Shown here: positions 1 through 8,978 of the stretch, in pieces | Position numbering within the stretch: the stretch's first letter is position 1 | Layout of the letters: each line of letters starts with the position of its first letter | Assembly (NCBI RefSeq): GCF_036408795.1 | Contig: NZ_JAZGJP010000007.1 | Location: 55,587-119,586 of the forward strand | Direction of reading: 5' to 3' | DNA length: 64,000 bases | Source: Olsenella_L kribbiana | Lineage (GTDB): Bacteria > Actinomycetota > Coriobacteriia > Coriobacteriales > Atopobiaceae | The notes under the pieces: model-generated | What the model was told of the DNA's origin: nothing | What the model saw: only the letters and a program-made list of their open reading frames with translations | Databases searched by the model: none | Translations under genes and position numbers: made by a program

Positions 1-2
1 TT

Positions 3-113
3 CCCGAGACGGGCAGCATATCCGGCATCGCTTCGGTGACCAGTCTTGCATCATCGGACGCTGCAGCCATTGACGGCATCGTTTCGCTCTTGAGGCGGCA
101 TGGCAGCAGATAG
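3..113 (+). CDS. C-terminal fragment of an unidentified gene cut by the window edge
   Basis: An open frame enters from the left edge and ends at TAG 111-113, giving 36 residues rich in Ala, Ser and Ile and ending in LLRRHGSR. No family can be named from so short a tail. It is the only open frame that reads cleanly from the edge. It is followed by about 145 bp without a gene, then the pirin gene on the other strand. It could also be chance reading. Confidence 0.35.
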   Translation, partial: PETGSISGIASVTSLASSDAAAIDGIVSLLRRHGSR

Positions 114-186
114 CGAATGGCAGAGAAATTCCGGGTCCTTCAGCCGGCAGCGGCGTGCTGCCGGCTGCAGCCCGAAAAGCTGTGCC

Positions 187-251
187 ATGCCAGAAACCCC
201 TTTGGAAAAGTTTATGCAATGCCAGAAAAGTCCCTTGGAAAAGCTGCTGCA
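187..251. repeat. Imperfect tandem direct repeat, two units of about 32 bp
   Basis: Two adjacent units (187-218 and 219-251) both begin ATGCCAGAAA, share the core TTGGAAAAG and end in GCA. They lie between the end of the left-edge gene and the 3' end of the pirin gene. No open frame of known family covers them. Confidence 0.5.
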
Positions 252-259
252 TCGGCAGA

Positions 260-1120
260 TCAGTGCTCTAGCTGCTCCTTCTGGAAGGTGCCCTGCTCGA
301 TCTCCCGGAAGGCAGCGAGGAGCTCCTCTTCTGTGTTCATGACAATGGGACCGCCCCAGGCAATCGGCTCATGCAGGGGAAGAGAGCTCAGGAAGAGGAC
401 ATGAGAGGGGGCATCGGCATCCGCTTCGATCTTCACCCGGTCGCCCTCCTCGAGCTTGATGGCGGTCTTGGCACCGAGGGGAAGGCCTCCTATGGTGGTG
501 CTCCCTTCAAGCGTGAATGCGATGGCTGAAGCCTCCTGTGCGACAGGAAGCGTGGCCACAGCTCCTGGCTCGAGAGCGATATCGTAGAAATCGAGAGGCA
601 GATGGTTTCCGGCATATCCCTGATGCTGGGTCCCTTCTCCATCTGTCAGGGTGCCAGCAAGCAGACGCACGCTCACGCCCCGATCCAGCGCTATGGTCTC
701 GATATCGCGCTTGTGTATGGCATGGTAGCTGGGATGTGCCATCTTGTCCCTCTTCGGCAGGTTCAGCCAGAGCTGGATGCCGAGCAGGCGCTTGGCGGGC
801 GGGATCTGCTCCTCGTGCTCGATGCCCGAGCCTGCGCACATCCACTGCACCTCGCCGGTGTGAATCGTGTCGGAAAATCCCATCGTATCGCGGTGCTGGA
901 TGGCGCCTTCTGCCAGATAGGTCACGGTCTCGATGCCGCGGTGGGGGTGCAGGGGAAATCCTGCCGTATAGGCATCAGGGTCGGTGCTGTCGAAGGAGTC
1001 GAGCATGAGGAAGGGGTCGAAGGCGGCTGCAGTCTCGGCTCCGAGCACGCGTACGAGGCTCACGCCGGCGCCGTCCTGGGTGCGGTATCCCTTCACGACA
1101 TTGGTTCCGTGGCGGAACAT
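260..1120 (-). CDS. Pirin family protein
   Basis: A 286-residue pirin (cupin fold). Members bind a mononuclear metal, and some act as quercetinases or transcription cofactors. The N-terminal cupin shows the usual metal-site segments HPHRGIETVTYL and the later GIEHEE. The C-terminal cupin ends in a typical WGGPIVMNTEEE stretch. The start is placed at ATG 1118-1120 (MFRHGTN), because the frame upstream to 1273 does not look like pirin. The gene is single and is divergent from the polyamine-type transporter operon, with about 286 bp between them. Family assignment is firm; the substrate or partner is unknown. Confidence 0.88.
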   Translation of the reverse strand: MFRHGTNVVKGYRTQDGAGVSLVRVLGAETAAAFDPFLMLDSFDSTDPDAYTAGFPLHPHRGIETVTYLAEGAIQHRDTMGFSDTIHTGEVQWMCAGSGIEHEEQIPPAKRLLGIQLWLNLPKRDKMAHPSYHAIHKRDIETIALDRGVSVRLLAGTLTDGEGTQHQGYAGNHLPLDFYDIALEPGAVATLPVAQEASAIAFTLEGSTTIGGLPLGAKTAIKLEEGDRVKIEADADAPSHVLFLSSLPLHEPIAWGGPIVMNTEEELLAAFREIEQGTFQKEQLEH

Positions 1121-1406
1121 GGCATATCCAATCTTTCGAGGAGCATCTGCTCCGGTGTCATCTGCAGCAGGTGTACCCGGACGGAGTATATGTATGTGCT
1201 TATATAGCATATGCATAGGATGCACACGGAAGCAGAAGATGATGAGGAAACCGTGCCGAAGCGGTGCCCACAATGTTACAAGATCATGACACAGGGCAGA
1301 TTCAAATGGAGTTTTACGGCTGCTCTGCCGAAAGCTGCATCTCCGCTCTAGACTGGCATGCGAACGGTTTCATCTTGACTGCGCCCGTCGGCGCCAAGGA
1401 GCTCAT

Positions 1407-2237
1407 ATGCAGAATAAGCGCCTGTTCGCTTATGCACTCATGCTGCCCTGTGCGGTGTTCATTACGCTCTTCCTGCTCATCCCCATGTTCGCCACCTTCC
1501 TGTCGACCGTCACCGGTACGGGTGCCTTCTCACTGGATGGGTATTGGCAGACGCTCACTGACACCTATTTCCAGCAGGTCTTCTGGCGCACCATCAGGCT
1601 GTCCCTGATCACGGTGGCCATCTGCATCCTGCTTGGCTTTCCGGCAGCCTACTATGTGGCACGTGTCGCGAAGAAGAAGAGCCTCTTCATCGCGATGACA
1701 CTGTTCCCGCTCATGACAAGCCCGGTTGTGCGCTCGTTCAGCTGGATGGTGCTTCTCGGCAAGAAGGGCACAGCCAACACGCTTCTGCAGTCTCTTGGCA
1801 TCATCTCTTCGCCCATTCCGATGCTCTACAACGAGTTCTCGATTGTCGTCGGCCTGGTGCAGCTTTTCCTTCCGCTGATGATCATCTCGACGGTGGGCGT
1901 GATGGAGAACATCGACGAAGACCTGATGCTCGCATCGAACAGCCTCGGTGCAAGCCGTACCACGAGCTTCTGGCGCATCATGTTCCCGCTTTCGGTGCCG
2001 GGCCTCATCACGGGCTCTGTGCTCGTCTTCTGCGGCAGCCTCACTGCCTATACGACACCTCAGCTCCTCGGCGGCTCCGATACGCGCATGCTGGCGACGC
2101 TGATCTATCAGGACGGCCTCTCGCTCAATGACTGGACCGCAGCCTCTGTGGTCGCAATCATCATGATCGTGATTGCGGTCATCGCAACGCTTCTTATCGG
2201 CAAGCTGGCCCGCAAGGTCAATCCGGCAGCAGCCTGA
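1407..2237 (+). CDS. potB: ABC importer permease, spermidine/putrescine (PotB) type
   Basis: Inner-membrane permease of 276 residues with about six membrane segments. It carries the EAA-type loop for ATPase docking (ASNSLGASRTTSFWRIMFPLSVPG), as in PotB/CysT-type permeases. The start ATG 1407 follows AAGGAG at 1396-1401. It is the first gene of an operon running potB-potA-potD-potC-adenine deaminase-nucleoside hydrolase. Polyamine specificity is inferred from family resemblance only. The purine-salvage genes downstream leave room for another cationic or nucleoside-related substrate. Confidence 0.85.
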   Translation: MQNKRLFAYALMLPCAVFITLFLLIPMFATFLSTVTGTGAFSLDGYWQTLTDTYFQQVFWRTIRLSLITVAICILLGFPAAYYVARVAKKKSLFIAMTLFPLMTSPVVRSFSWMVLLGKKGTANTLLQSLGIISSPIPMLYNEFSIVVGLVQLFLPLMIISTVGVMENIDEDLMLASNSLGASRTTSFWRIMFPLSVPGLITGSVLVFCGSLTAYTTPQLLGGSDTRMLATLIYQDGLSLNDWTAASVVAIIMIVIAVIATLLIGKLARKVNPAAA

Positions 2238-2283
2238 TGCTGCAGCTTTCGAAGCAAGATTTTTCGGACGTTTAGGGAGACCC

Positions 2284-3328
2284 ATGGCACTTCTGGAACT
2301 CAAGGATGTCACAGCCGGCTACGGCGACAACATGATCTTGAAGCATTACAACATCGCGATCGAGAAGGGAAAGCTCGTTTCCCTGCTGGGCCCTTCGGGC
2401 TGCGGCAAGACCACGACGCTGCGCCTGATTGCCGGCTTTTCTGAGCCCCGGTCGGGCGAGGTGCTCTTCGACGGCAAGGAAATCACCCGCATCCCCCCCC
2501 AACAAGCGCAACTTCGGCTTCGTGTTCCAGAGCTATGCGCTCTTTCCGCACATGACGATCTTCGACAATGTGGCCTATGGCCTCAAGATGCGCGGCGTCG
2601 GCAAGGCAGAGATTGCCGAGCGCGTTCCCGAGATGCTCAAGACCGTCGATCTCGAAGGGCTCGAGAAGCGCTATCCGCGCGAGCTTTCCGGCGGCCAGCG
2701 CCAGCGTGTCGCCCTTGCCCGTGCTCTTGTCATCAAGCCGGACCTGCTTCTGATGGATGAGCCACTCTCGAACCTCGATGCAAAGCTCCGCGTGAAGATG
2801 CGTGTCGAGATTCGCCGCATCCAGCAGGAGCTGGGCATCACGACCATCTACGTGACGCATGACCAGGAGGAGTGCTTCGCTATCTCCGATGAGGTCGCGA
2901 TTATGAACAACGGCGTCATCGAGCAGATGGACGATCCGCAGCGCATCTACCAGCACCCTAAGACCGAGTTTGTCATGAACTTCGTCGGCTTCGACAACCG
3001 CATCGAGCTGGTACGCGAGGATGGGTTCTGGAAGGCCAAGGACGGCACGAAGATCGAGGCCGCAGAGCCGCTCGATGCCGCAGAGGCGCTTGCCTATCTC
3101 CGCTCGGACGATGTGGAGCTTGCGCCCTGGGGCACGGAGGCCAAAAACTCTGTTCCGGGCACGATCGATGTCAAGACCTATCTGGGCAGGCGCTATCAGT
3201 ACAACATCACGACCCCGCTTGGCACGCTTGTCGCCCGCGTCGAGGATGGATCTGGCAAGGTGGGGGACAAGGTGGCGCTCGTGCTGCTGCCTGAACGCAT
3301 GGCTCTTATCCGGAAGCCGCAGCACTAA
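2284..3328 (+). pseudogene. potA: Spermidine/putrescine-type ABC ATPase, frameshifted by one extra C in a C8 run
   Basis: The ATPase of the importer would be about 347 residues but is split over two frames. The first frame carries Walker A (GPSGCGKT, residues 36-43) and reads to the C8 run at 2493-2500. The second frame continues with the Q-loop (FGFVFQSYALFPHMT), signature LSGGQRQR, Walker B LLLMDEP and H-loop VTHDQEE, then a C-terminal TOBE-like regulatory region. With seven Cs the protein would read through without a break (ITRIPPNKRNFGF). ATG 2284 follows AGGGAGA. All downstream motifs are intact. A sequencing error, a recent mutation or a slippery, phase-variable tract are all possible. 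Confidence 0.85.
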
Positions 3329-3368
3329 AGGGGAGATGGCTTTCGGTTTGACAAGGGAGAACGAAAGG

Positions 3369-4511
3369 ATGCCGCACACAATGAACAGCAACAATCTGAA
3401 TCCGCAGGTGACCCGTCGCTCGATGCTCGGCCTTGTGGCTGCAGCAGGCTCTGCGCTTGCGCTCTCTGGCTGCGATACGGACTCTGATTCCGACGCCAGC
3501 TCGACGGGCACGGTTGCCACGATCGAGGGTGCCTACGATTCCAATGGTGCCCAGCTCGTGATCTCTACCTGGGGCTTCAACTCCGACCAGAAGCGCGAGC
3601 TCGTGTTCGAGCCGTTCGAGAAGGCCTTCAACTGCACGATCACGGTCGAGGAAGGCAACAACGGCGACCGTCTTGCCAAGATCCAGCAGAAGCCGGAGTC
3701 CTACGATATCATCCAGCTCTCCGACTACTACATGCAGCAGGCCATCGATGCCGGCCTCGTCGCCAAGATCTCTCCGAGCGATCTTTCGAATTATGATTCG
3801 CTCTACGACAAGGCAAAGACGCCCAACGGCGAAGACTATGGCCCGGCCTATACCTTCACCCGTCTCGGCATCGTCTATGACAAGTCCGTCATCACCGAGC
3901 CGATCACGTCCTGGGCAGATCTGTGGAGGTCCGACCTTGCCGGAAAGCTTACAATTCCCGACTTCTCCACGACGGCAGGCCCGTGGATGCTGAACATCGC
4001 GGCCGGCCAGCTTGGCCAGGAGCTCACGGCCGACAACGCCCAGGCTGCCATGGACAAGCTTGCCGAGCTCAAGCCGAACCTCGTGAAGATCTACACCAAG
4101 TCCTCCGACGTCGTGAACATGTTCAATCAGGGCGAGGTCTCCTGTGCCGTCATCCTCGACTTCTCGTCGCTGACGATCCAGGAGGCATCCGACGACTTCG
4201 TCTGGGTCGATCCGACCGAGGGCACCTGGGGTTCCACGAACGTCACCGATGTCTGCGCAAAGAGCGCCAATGCCGATCTTGCCAAGGCCTTCATCAACTA
4301 CACCCTCGACAAGGACGAGCAGACCCGCAATGCGCAGACGGGCGACGCGCCGTCGCGTCCGGATGTCGAGCTCACCGAGGACGAGGCCAAGGGCATGACC
4401 TACGGCGAGGATGTCGTGAACTCCATCCAGCTGCCGGACCTCGAGCTGCTGATCGAGAACAAGGCGACGTGGCAGAGCATGTGGAACAACCAGCTCAACA
4501 CGAACGCCTAG
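3369..4511 (+). CDS. potD: Extracellular substrate-binding lipoprotein, spermidine/putrescine (PotD) type
   Basis: A 380-residue binding protein. The N-terminus has a twin-arginine-like TRRSMLGLVAAAGSALA segment and a lipobox LSGC, so the mature protein should be a lipid-anchored lipoprotein. The body matches PotD/PotF-type proteins (SYDIIQLSDYYMQQAIDAGL and RLGIVYDKSVI segments). The start is placed at ATG 3369, eight bases after GGGAGA; ATG 3381 is an alternative. It sits between potA and potC and is followed by a strong intercistronic hairpin, as is common after binding-protein genes. The ligand is not proven. Confidence 0.85.
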   Translation: MPHTMNSNNLNPQVTRRSMLGLVAAAGSALALSGCDTDSDSDASSTGTVATIEGAYDSNGAQLVISTWGFNSDQKRELVFEPFEKAFNCTITVEEGNNGDRLAKIQQKPESYDIIQLSDYYMQQAIDAGLVAKISPSDLSNYDSLYDKAKTPNGEDYGPAYTFTRLGIVYDKSVITEPITSWADLWRSDLAGKLTIPDFSTTAGPWMLNIAAGQLGQELTADNAQAAMDKLAELKPNLVKIYTKSSDVVNMFNQGEVSCAVILDFSSLTIQEASDDFVWVDPTEGTWGSTNVTDVCAKSANADLAKAFINYTLDKDEQTRNAQTGDAPSRPDVELTEDEAKGMTYGEDVVNSIQLPDLELLIENKATWQSMWNNQLNTNA

Positions 4512-4522
4512 CACGCACCGTG

Positions 4523-4551
4523 CTCCCGGCGCCTCGCAGGGGCGCCGGGAG
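4523..4551 (+). promoter_or_regulatory. Intercistronic hairpin after the binding-protein gene
   Basis: The arms CTCCCGGCGCC (4523-4533) and GGCGCCGGGAG (4541-4551) pair perfectly over a short loop, with no T run. It probably stabilises the upstream mRNA or partly ends transcription before potC. Confidence 0.65.
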
Positions 4552-4580
4552 GTCATTGCACGCCTTTGCAGGGGAGAAGC

Positions 4581-5369
4581 ATGAAGCGCCGCACAAACCA
4601 TACTCTTGTTGCCATCCTGACCGCTCTGGTCTACCTCTTCCTGGTAGGCCCGCTTGTGGTCATCGCTGTCTCTTCGTTCGGCAAGGAGGAGTACCTGCAG
4701 TTCCCGATTACGGGCTTCACGACGAAGTGGTTCTTCCACATGTTCAAGGTGGGAGACTTCGTCCCTGCCTGCGTCATGAGCCTCGAGATTGCAGCGCTTG
4801 CGACCGTGCTTGCCCTTGCGATCGGCGTGCCTGCCGCCTATGCCTATAGCCGCCATGAATTCCCGGGCAAGGCTGCCATCAATGTCATCTTCCAGTCGCC
4901 TGTCCTTATCCCCGGCATCGTAATGGGCTTTGTCCTCATGCGCTACATCGTGGTCCTCTTCAATCTCCCGATCTTTGCAAGCCTCCTTGTCGGACACACG
5001 CTCCTGTGCATCCCCTATGTGATGCGCAATGTCGCCTCTGCCCTCCAGAATGTGGATGTCTCGGTCGAAGAGGCGGCTCTCTCGCTGGGCGCCACAAGGA
5101 CGCAGATGCTCACCGGCATCGTGCTTCCGAACATCAAGTCGGGCATGCTTGCTGCCTGCATCCTGTCTGTGATCAATTCCTTCAACAATGTCCCGCTGTC
5201 GGTCTTTCTGTCTGGCCCGGGCACGACGCTTCTTCCCATCGCGATGCTGAACTACGTCGAGTACCACTTCGATCCTACTGTGGCTGCCCTATCGACCGCT
5301 CTTATGGGCGTCACCATCATCGTGATGATCGTCGTGGACAAGACGATGGGACTCGACAAGATCGCTTAG
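4581..5369 (+). CDS. potC: ABC importer permease, spermidine/putrescine (PotC) type
   Basis: Second membrane permease, 262 residues, with the EAA-type loop AALSLGATRTQMLTGIVLPNIKSG. The start ATG 4581 follows GGGGAG (4571-4576); a TTG 15 bases earlier is less likely. The stop TAG (5367-5369) overlaps the ribosome binding site of the adenine deaminase gene, so the two genes are translationally close. Together with potB, potA and potD it makes a complete Pot-type importer, provided the ATPase frameshift is not real. Confidence 0.85.
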   Translation: MKRRTNHTLVAILTALVYLFLVGPLVVIAVSSFGKEEYLQFPITGFTTKWFFHMFKVGDFVPACVMSLEIAALATVLALAIGVPAAYAYSRHEFPGKAAINVIFQSPVLIPGIVMGFVLMRYIVVLFNLPIFASLLVGHTLLCIPYVMRNVASALQNVDVSVEEAALSLGATRTQMLTGIVLPNIKSGMLAACILSVINSFNNVPLSVFLSGPGTTLLPIAMLNYVEYHFDPTVAALSTALMGVTIIVMIVVDKTMGLDKIA

Positions 5370-5379
5370 GAGCTTACCT

Positions 5380-7116
5380 ATGAAGGCAGATCTTCTGCTG
5401 CAGGGCGCACAGGTCTTCGACAGCGCCTACCGCTGCTTCCGCACCGCTTCTGTCGCAATCCTGGATGGCAGGATCCTCTATGCCGGCACAGATGAGGAAG
5501 TCTTGAAGCAGATCGAGCCCCAGGAGGTCGCAGACCTTTCCGGACGCTGGGTCATTCCGGGACTCATCGATATCCATATGCATATCGAAAGCTCGATGGT
5601 CACGCCTCCGGTGTTCCTCAAGGCCGCCCTGCAGCATGGCACCTCGACCTGCATCGCGGAGCCCCATGAGATTGCCAATGTCTTCGGCACGGAGGGCATC
5701 GAGGAGTTCATCCGGCTTGCGCCGGCAGACGATCCGGAACATGCCGAGGTCTTCTTCGGGGCACCGAGCTCCGTTCCCTCGACAGATCTCGAGGATGCCG
5801 GCGCTGCTGTCACCCCTGAAGACATCTCTTTCCTTATGAAGAATCCCCGCGTGCGCTGCCTCGGTGAGGTCATGGATTGCCGTACGGTCATCTCCGACCC
5901 CGGATCGCGTGCCGCACGTGTCGTGAAGGCGGCCGAAGCATCCCGTACGGTGCCCATCATCGAGGGGCATGTGCCGGCATTTCTGGGCCTCGACCTTGCG
6001 CGCATCCTCTATGCCGGCATCGACTCGGACCATTGCGAGCAGACGCCCGAGCGCATGCGCCAGCGCTTCGAGATGGGCATGTTCGTCGAGGTGCAGCTCA
6101 AGTCCGTGACAAAGGAAAACATTGCGTATCTGGCAGCGCACCCCGAGCTCACAGGGCTCTGGAGCTTCGTGACCGACGATGTGATGGCGGACCAGCTCCA
6201 GCACGATCACCTTGCACGGGTCGTGCGCCAGGCAATCTCGTATGGCCTCGACCCTGCCTCTGCCATCATTGCAGCCACATCGTCTCCTGCAGCACGCATG
6301 GACCTGCGCGACAGAGGACGCATCGCCCCTGGACGCCTGGCAGACCTCGTCGTGCTCGATTCGCTTGAGGGCTTCCATGTGGCTTCTGTCATGCATCGCG
6401 GCTGCTGGGTGGACAGAGACTCTGCCGACACTTCGTCCCGCCATGACTTCCCTGAGCGCTACTACGAAAGCATCCACCTCGCGCCACGGACGCTGGACGA
6501 TTTCGCGCTTTTGGCCCCCGAGGGTGCCGGCGCGACCGTCAGGGTGCACACGATGGAGATACAGAAGAGCTCGACCTTCACGCCGGATGTGGTGCGCGAG
6601 CTTCCTGTGAAGGATGGCCGCATCGACTGGAAGGGGACAGGCGGCCTTGCGCTGGCACGTGTCTTCGAGCGCCACCACGGCCTCGGCCTTTCGGGCACAG
6701 CCCTTCTTTCGGGCGCATGCCTCAAGGAAGGAGCCGTTGCCTCGACCTGGGTACATGACCACCACAACCTGCTCGTTGTCGGCGCAAATGAAGAGGACAT
6801 GGTGCTTGCCGCGAATTCCGTCATCGCACGCCAGGGAGGCCTTGTCGTCGTGCGCGATGGCAAGATTGTGGCAGAGATGCCGCTGCCGGTAGCAGGCATC
6901 CTGACGGAAGATCCGCTTCCTTTGGCAGCGCAGAGGCTTGCAGCCGTGACACGTGCCCTCAAGGACCAGGGATGGGGCAACAGCAACCCGGTCATGTCCC
7001 TCTGCACGATTGCGCTTCCGGTCAGCCCGGCGCTCAAGGTGACCGACCGCGGGCTTGTGGATGTGCGCCAGGGAAAGCTGGTCGATCTTGTCCTTCCAGA
7101 GGGAGAGGAGGCATGA
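5380..7116 (+). CDS. ade: Adenine deaminase
   Basis: Amidohydrolase of 578 residues that converts adenine to hypoxanthine and ammonia. The metal-binding motif PGLIDIHMHIESSM and the AEPHEIANVFG segment are diagnostic of the bacterial Ade family, and length fits the usual 570-600. ATG 5380 follows TAGGAG, which overlaps the potC stop. Its last four bases overlap the start of the nucleoside hydrolase gene (ATGA, 7113-7116). Placement in one operon with the importer suggests the cell takes up and degrades a purine-containing compound; that link is inference. Confidence 0.93.
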   Translation: MKADLLLQGAQVFDSAYRCFRTASVAILDGRILYAGTDEEVLKQIEPQEVADLSGRWVIPGLIDIHMHIESSMVTPPVFLKAALQHGTSTCIAEPHEIANVFGTEGIEEFIRLAPADDPEHAEVFFGAPSSVPSTDLEDAGAAVTPEDISFLMKNPRVRCLGEVMDCRTVISDPGSRAARVVKAAEASRTVPIIEGHVPAFLGLDLARILYAGIDSDHCEQTPERMRQRFEMGMFVEVQLKSVTKENIAYLAAHPELTGLWSFVTDDVMADQLQHDHLARVVRQAISYGLDPASAIIAATSSPAARMDLRDRGRIAPGRLADLVVLDSLEGFHVASVMHRGCWVDRDSADTSSRHDFPERYYESIHLAPRTLDDFALLAPEGAGATVRVHTMEIQKSSTFTPDVVRELPVKDGRIDWKGTGGLALARVFERHHGLGLSGTALLSGACLKEGAVASTWVHDHHNLLVVGANEEDMVLAANSVIARQGGLVVVRDGKIVAEMPLPVAGILTEDPLPLAAQRLAAVTRALKDQGWGNSNPVMSLCTIALPVSPALKVTDRGLVDVRQGKLVDLVLPEGEEA

Positions 7117-8045
7117 GAATGGCAAGAAAGGTCCTGATGGATGCCGATCCGGGAAACGACGATGCGCTTGCCCTCATGATGCTTGCGGCGCAGCCCGACA
7201 TCGATCTGGTGGCGCTCACGACCGTGGCAGGCAATGTGCCGGCAGATGTGACAGCGCGCAATGCGCTCGACCTTGTGGCATTCCTCGGCCTCGATATCCC
7301 GGTCGCCCAGGGATCTGTACCTCTCCTTGCACCCTATGAGCGGCTCTCCGCGAGCCTCATGGGTCCGCGGGGACTTGGGGCTGCCGAGCTTCCTCACACA
7401 GAAGGCACGCTCTCGGAGCTGCCGTCTGCCGAGCTCATCTGGCAGATGCTGTGCCGCTATCCGCACGAGCTCGAGATTCTGGCGACAGGGCCGCTCACGA
7501 ATCTGGCGCTGCTCATCCGGCTGCATCCTGAAGCACCCCGCCTCATCAAGCGGCTTGTCCTTATGGGCGGTTCGCGCTTCGGCGGCAATACGTCTCCTGC
7601 TGCCGAGTTCAATATCCATACCGACCCTGAAGCGGCACATATCGTGTTTTCCTCCGGTGTGCCGCTTTCCATGGTGGGACTCGAAGTCGGCTACGACCAC
7701 CGGCTCAAAAGGGACGACTTTGCCCGCCTGGCCACGTGCGCTCCCCGGATCGGTGCCTTTGCAGGCCAGCTCTTCTTCTATCCCGGAACGCCGGAGCACA
7801 GCCTTTCCGGGCGCGGGTGGCCGGTCTTCGACTCCCTTGCCGCTGCCGTGCTCATCGACCCCCAGTGCGCCCAGACTGCCGAGTGGTTTGTTGATGTGGA
7901 GACCAAGGGTGCCCTTACGTACGGCGAGACGCTGATCGACGAGAAGGGGCGTCTCAAGCAGAAGCCCCAGACAAAGGTGGTCCTCGGCTATCCGCACGAC
8001 CGCTATCTGGAATTGCTGACGCAGAGCTTGAAGGCGCTTGACTGA
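7113..8045 (+). CDS. Inosine/uridine-preferring nucleoside hydrolase
   Basis: A 310-residue N-ribohydrolase that cleaves ribonucleosides into base and ribose. The N-terminal Ca-binding signature DADPGNDDALAL is typical, as are the later ATGPLTNLA and NIHTDPEAA segments. The start ATG 7113 overlaps the adenine deaminase stop (ATGA) and is preceded by GAGAGGAG; ATG 7119 is possible. It ends the operon and is followed by a strong terminator. With Ade it would turn adenosine into hypoxanthine plus ribose. The exact nucleoside preference cannot be read from sequence. Confidence 0.9.
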   Translation: MRMARKVLMDADPGNDDALALMMLAAQPDIDLVALTTVAGNVPADVTARNALDLVAFLGLDIPVAQGSVPLLAPYERLSASLMGPRGLGAAELPHTEGTLSELPSAELIWQMLCRYPHELEILATGPLTNLALLIRLHPEAPRLIKRLVLMGGSRFGGNTSPAAEFNIHTDPEAAHIVFSSGVPLSMVGLEVGYDHRLKRDDFARLATCAPRIGAFAGQLFFYPGTPEHSLSGRGWPVFDSLAAAVLIDPQCAQTAEWFVDVETKGALTYGETLIDEKGRLKQKPQTKVVLGYPHDRYLELLTQSLKALD

Positions 8046-8097
8046 AGGCTTCGTCTGCTCGGCCCGGACAGGCGGGAGCATCCTCTGGAGATGGAGA

Positions 8098-8129
8098 AGC
8101 AGCCCAGAAACGTGCTCTGGGCTGCTTTT
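8098..8129 (+). terminator. Rho-independent terminator of the importer/purine operon
   Basis: The arms AGCAGCCCAGA (8098-8108) and TCTGGGCTGCT (8116-8126) pair over a 7-base loop and are followed by TTTC. It ends the six-gene operon just before the 3' end of the opposing thioredoxin-like gene. Confidence 0.85.
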
Positions 8130-8155
8130 CTGGTTCTGGCACCTGCGATGCGGGC

Positions 8156-8527
8156 CTAGCTTGTGCGGGATGCTTCGGCTCTGCGCAGGAGCTGCTCTGC
8201 ACGCTCGGCACGCGCGAGGAACTGCTCGAGGCTGAAGTATCCTCCAGCCTCCGCCCAGAGCTGGCCGTCTGCGTAGAAGCGGAGCGTCGGGGCAGAGAGC
8301 ACATCTGCCTGGGCTGCAAGGGCAGGGTGCTCGTCGAGCGAGATGTAGACGGCTGCAAGCGGAAGATGCTCCGGTACCTTTTCGCGTTCGTCAAGCCAGG
8401 AATCAATCTTCTGGTGCAGCGCTCCGCAAGGTGCGCAGGATTGTGTCCCGAACTGAAGAAGCGCCAGGGGAGAGCTGGCGATGATATCCTCCAGCTGCTC
8501 TCCTGGCGCAAGCTCTCTCAGGTGCAT
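8156..8527 (-). CDS. Thioredoxin-like protein with a CAPC active site
   Basis: A 123-residue thioredoxin-fold protein. The active-site motif is CAPC (residues 31-34), not the WCGPC of the neighbouring thioredoxin, and it is followed by a DVLSAPTLRFYADG segment with the usual cis-proline. The start ATG is at 8525-8527, seven bases after the trxA stop, so the two form an operon. The motif and weak overall match suggest a thioredoxin-related reductase with a different redox potential or partner. The physiological target is unknown. Confidence 0.78.
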   Translation of the reverse strand: MHLRELAPGEQLEDIIASSPLALLQFGTQSCAPCGALHQKIDSWLDEREKVPEHLPLAAVYISLDEHPALAAQADVLSAPTLRFYADGQLWAEAGGYFSLEQFLARAERAEQLLRRAEASRTS

Positions 8528-8534
8528 CCTGAAC

Positions 8535-8852
8535 TTAGAGCTGGGCGTCGATGCGGCCCTTGAGCATTGCCTTCGGCATGCCGCCCACCATCTGGTCCAC
8601 GACCTTGCCATCCTTCAGGATGAAGAAGGCCGGGATGCTCATGACATTGAACTGCTGGGCGAGCTCGGGCTGCTCGTCGGAGTTGACCTTGCCGACCTTG
8701 AGGCGGCCCTCATACTCGTTTGCGATATCCTCGACAACCGGCATCATTGCACGGCAGGGGCCGCACCAGTCTGCGTAGAAGTCGACGAGGACGGGCTCCT
8801 TGCTGTCGAGAACCTCTTTCTGGAAGTTGTCGGCTGTGAACTGATACTCCAT
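8535..8852 (-). CDS. trxA: Thioredoxin
   Basis: Classical 105-residue cytoplasmic thioredoxin with WCGPC at residues 29-33, the FYADWC strand and the cis-proline region MSIPAFFILKDG. The start ATG 8850-8852 gives the standard length. It is divergent from the HxlR regulator gene. The 126-bp gap between their starts holds a perfect palindrome (8911-8931), which suggests regulation by that HxlR protein. Thioredoxin supplies reducing power for disulfide reduction; which reductase feeds it is not visible here. Confidence 0.93.
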   Translation of the reverse strand: MEYQFTADNFQKEVLDSKEPVLVDFYADWCGPCRAMMPVVEDIANEYEGRLKVGKVNSDEQPELAQQFNVMSIPAFFILKDGKVVDQMVGGMPKAMLKGRIDAQL

Positions 8853-8910
8853 CGTGTCTACCTGCTTTCTTGTCTCATGCACGCTCTGCGTGCTTCGTTT
8901 TGTTGATACC

Positions 8911-8931
8911 CATTTTATGAGGTATAAAATG
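8911..8931. promoter_or_regulatory. Palindromic operator candidate between trxA and the HxlR gene
   Basis: CATTTTAT (8911-8918), five bases GAGGT, then ATAAAATG (8924-8931): a perfect 8-bp inverted repeat. It lies between the two divergent starts and overlaps TATAAA/ATAAAAT-like -10 sequences. HxlR/YodB-type dimers bind such spaced palindromes. Confidence 0.65.
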
Positions 8932-8978
8932 CGGAGCAAGTACGCAGTTTTAATAGATGTGGTAAGGAAAAACTGACC

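Noticed and set aside
3306..5267. Long antisense frame opposite potD and potC
   Set aside because: The sense genes have clear motifs; the antisense product is a charged low-complexity sequence produced by GC-rich codons.
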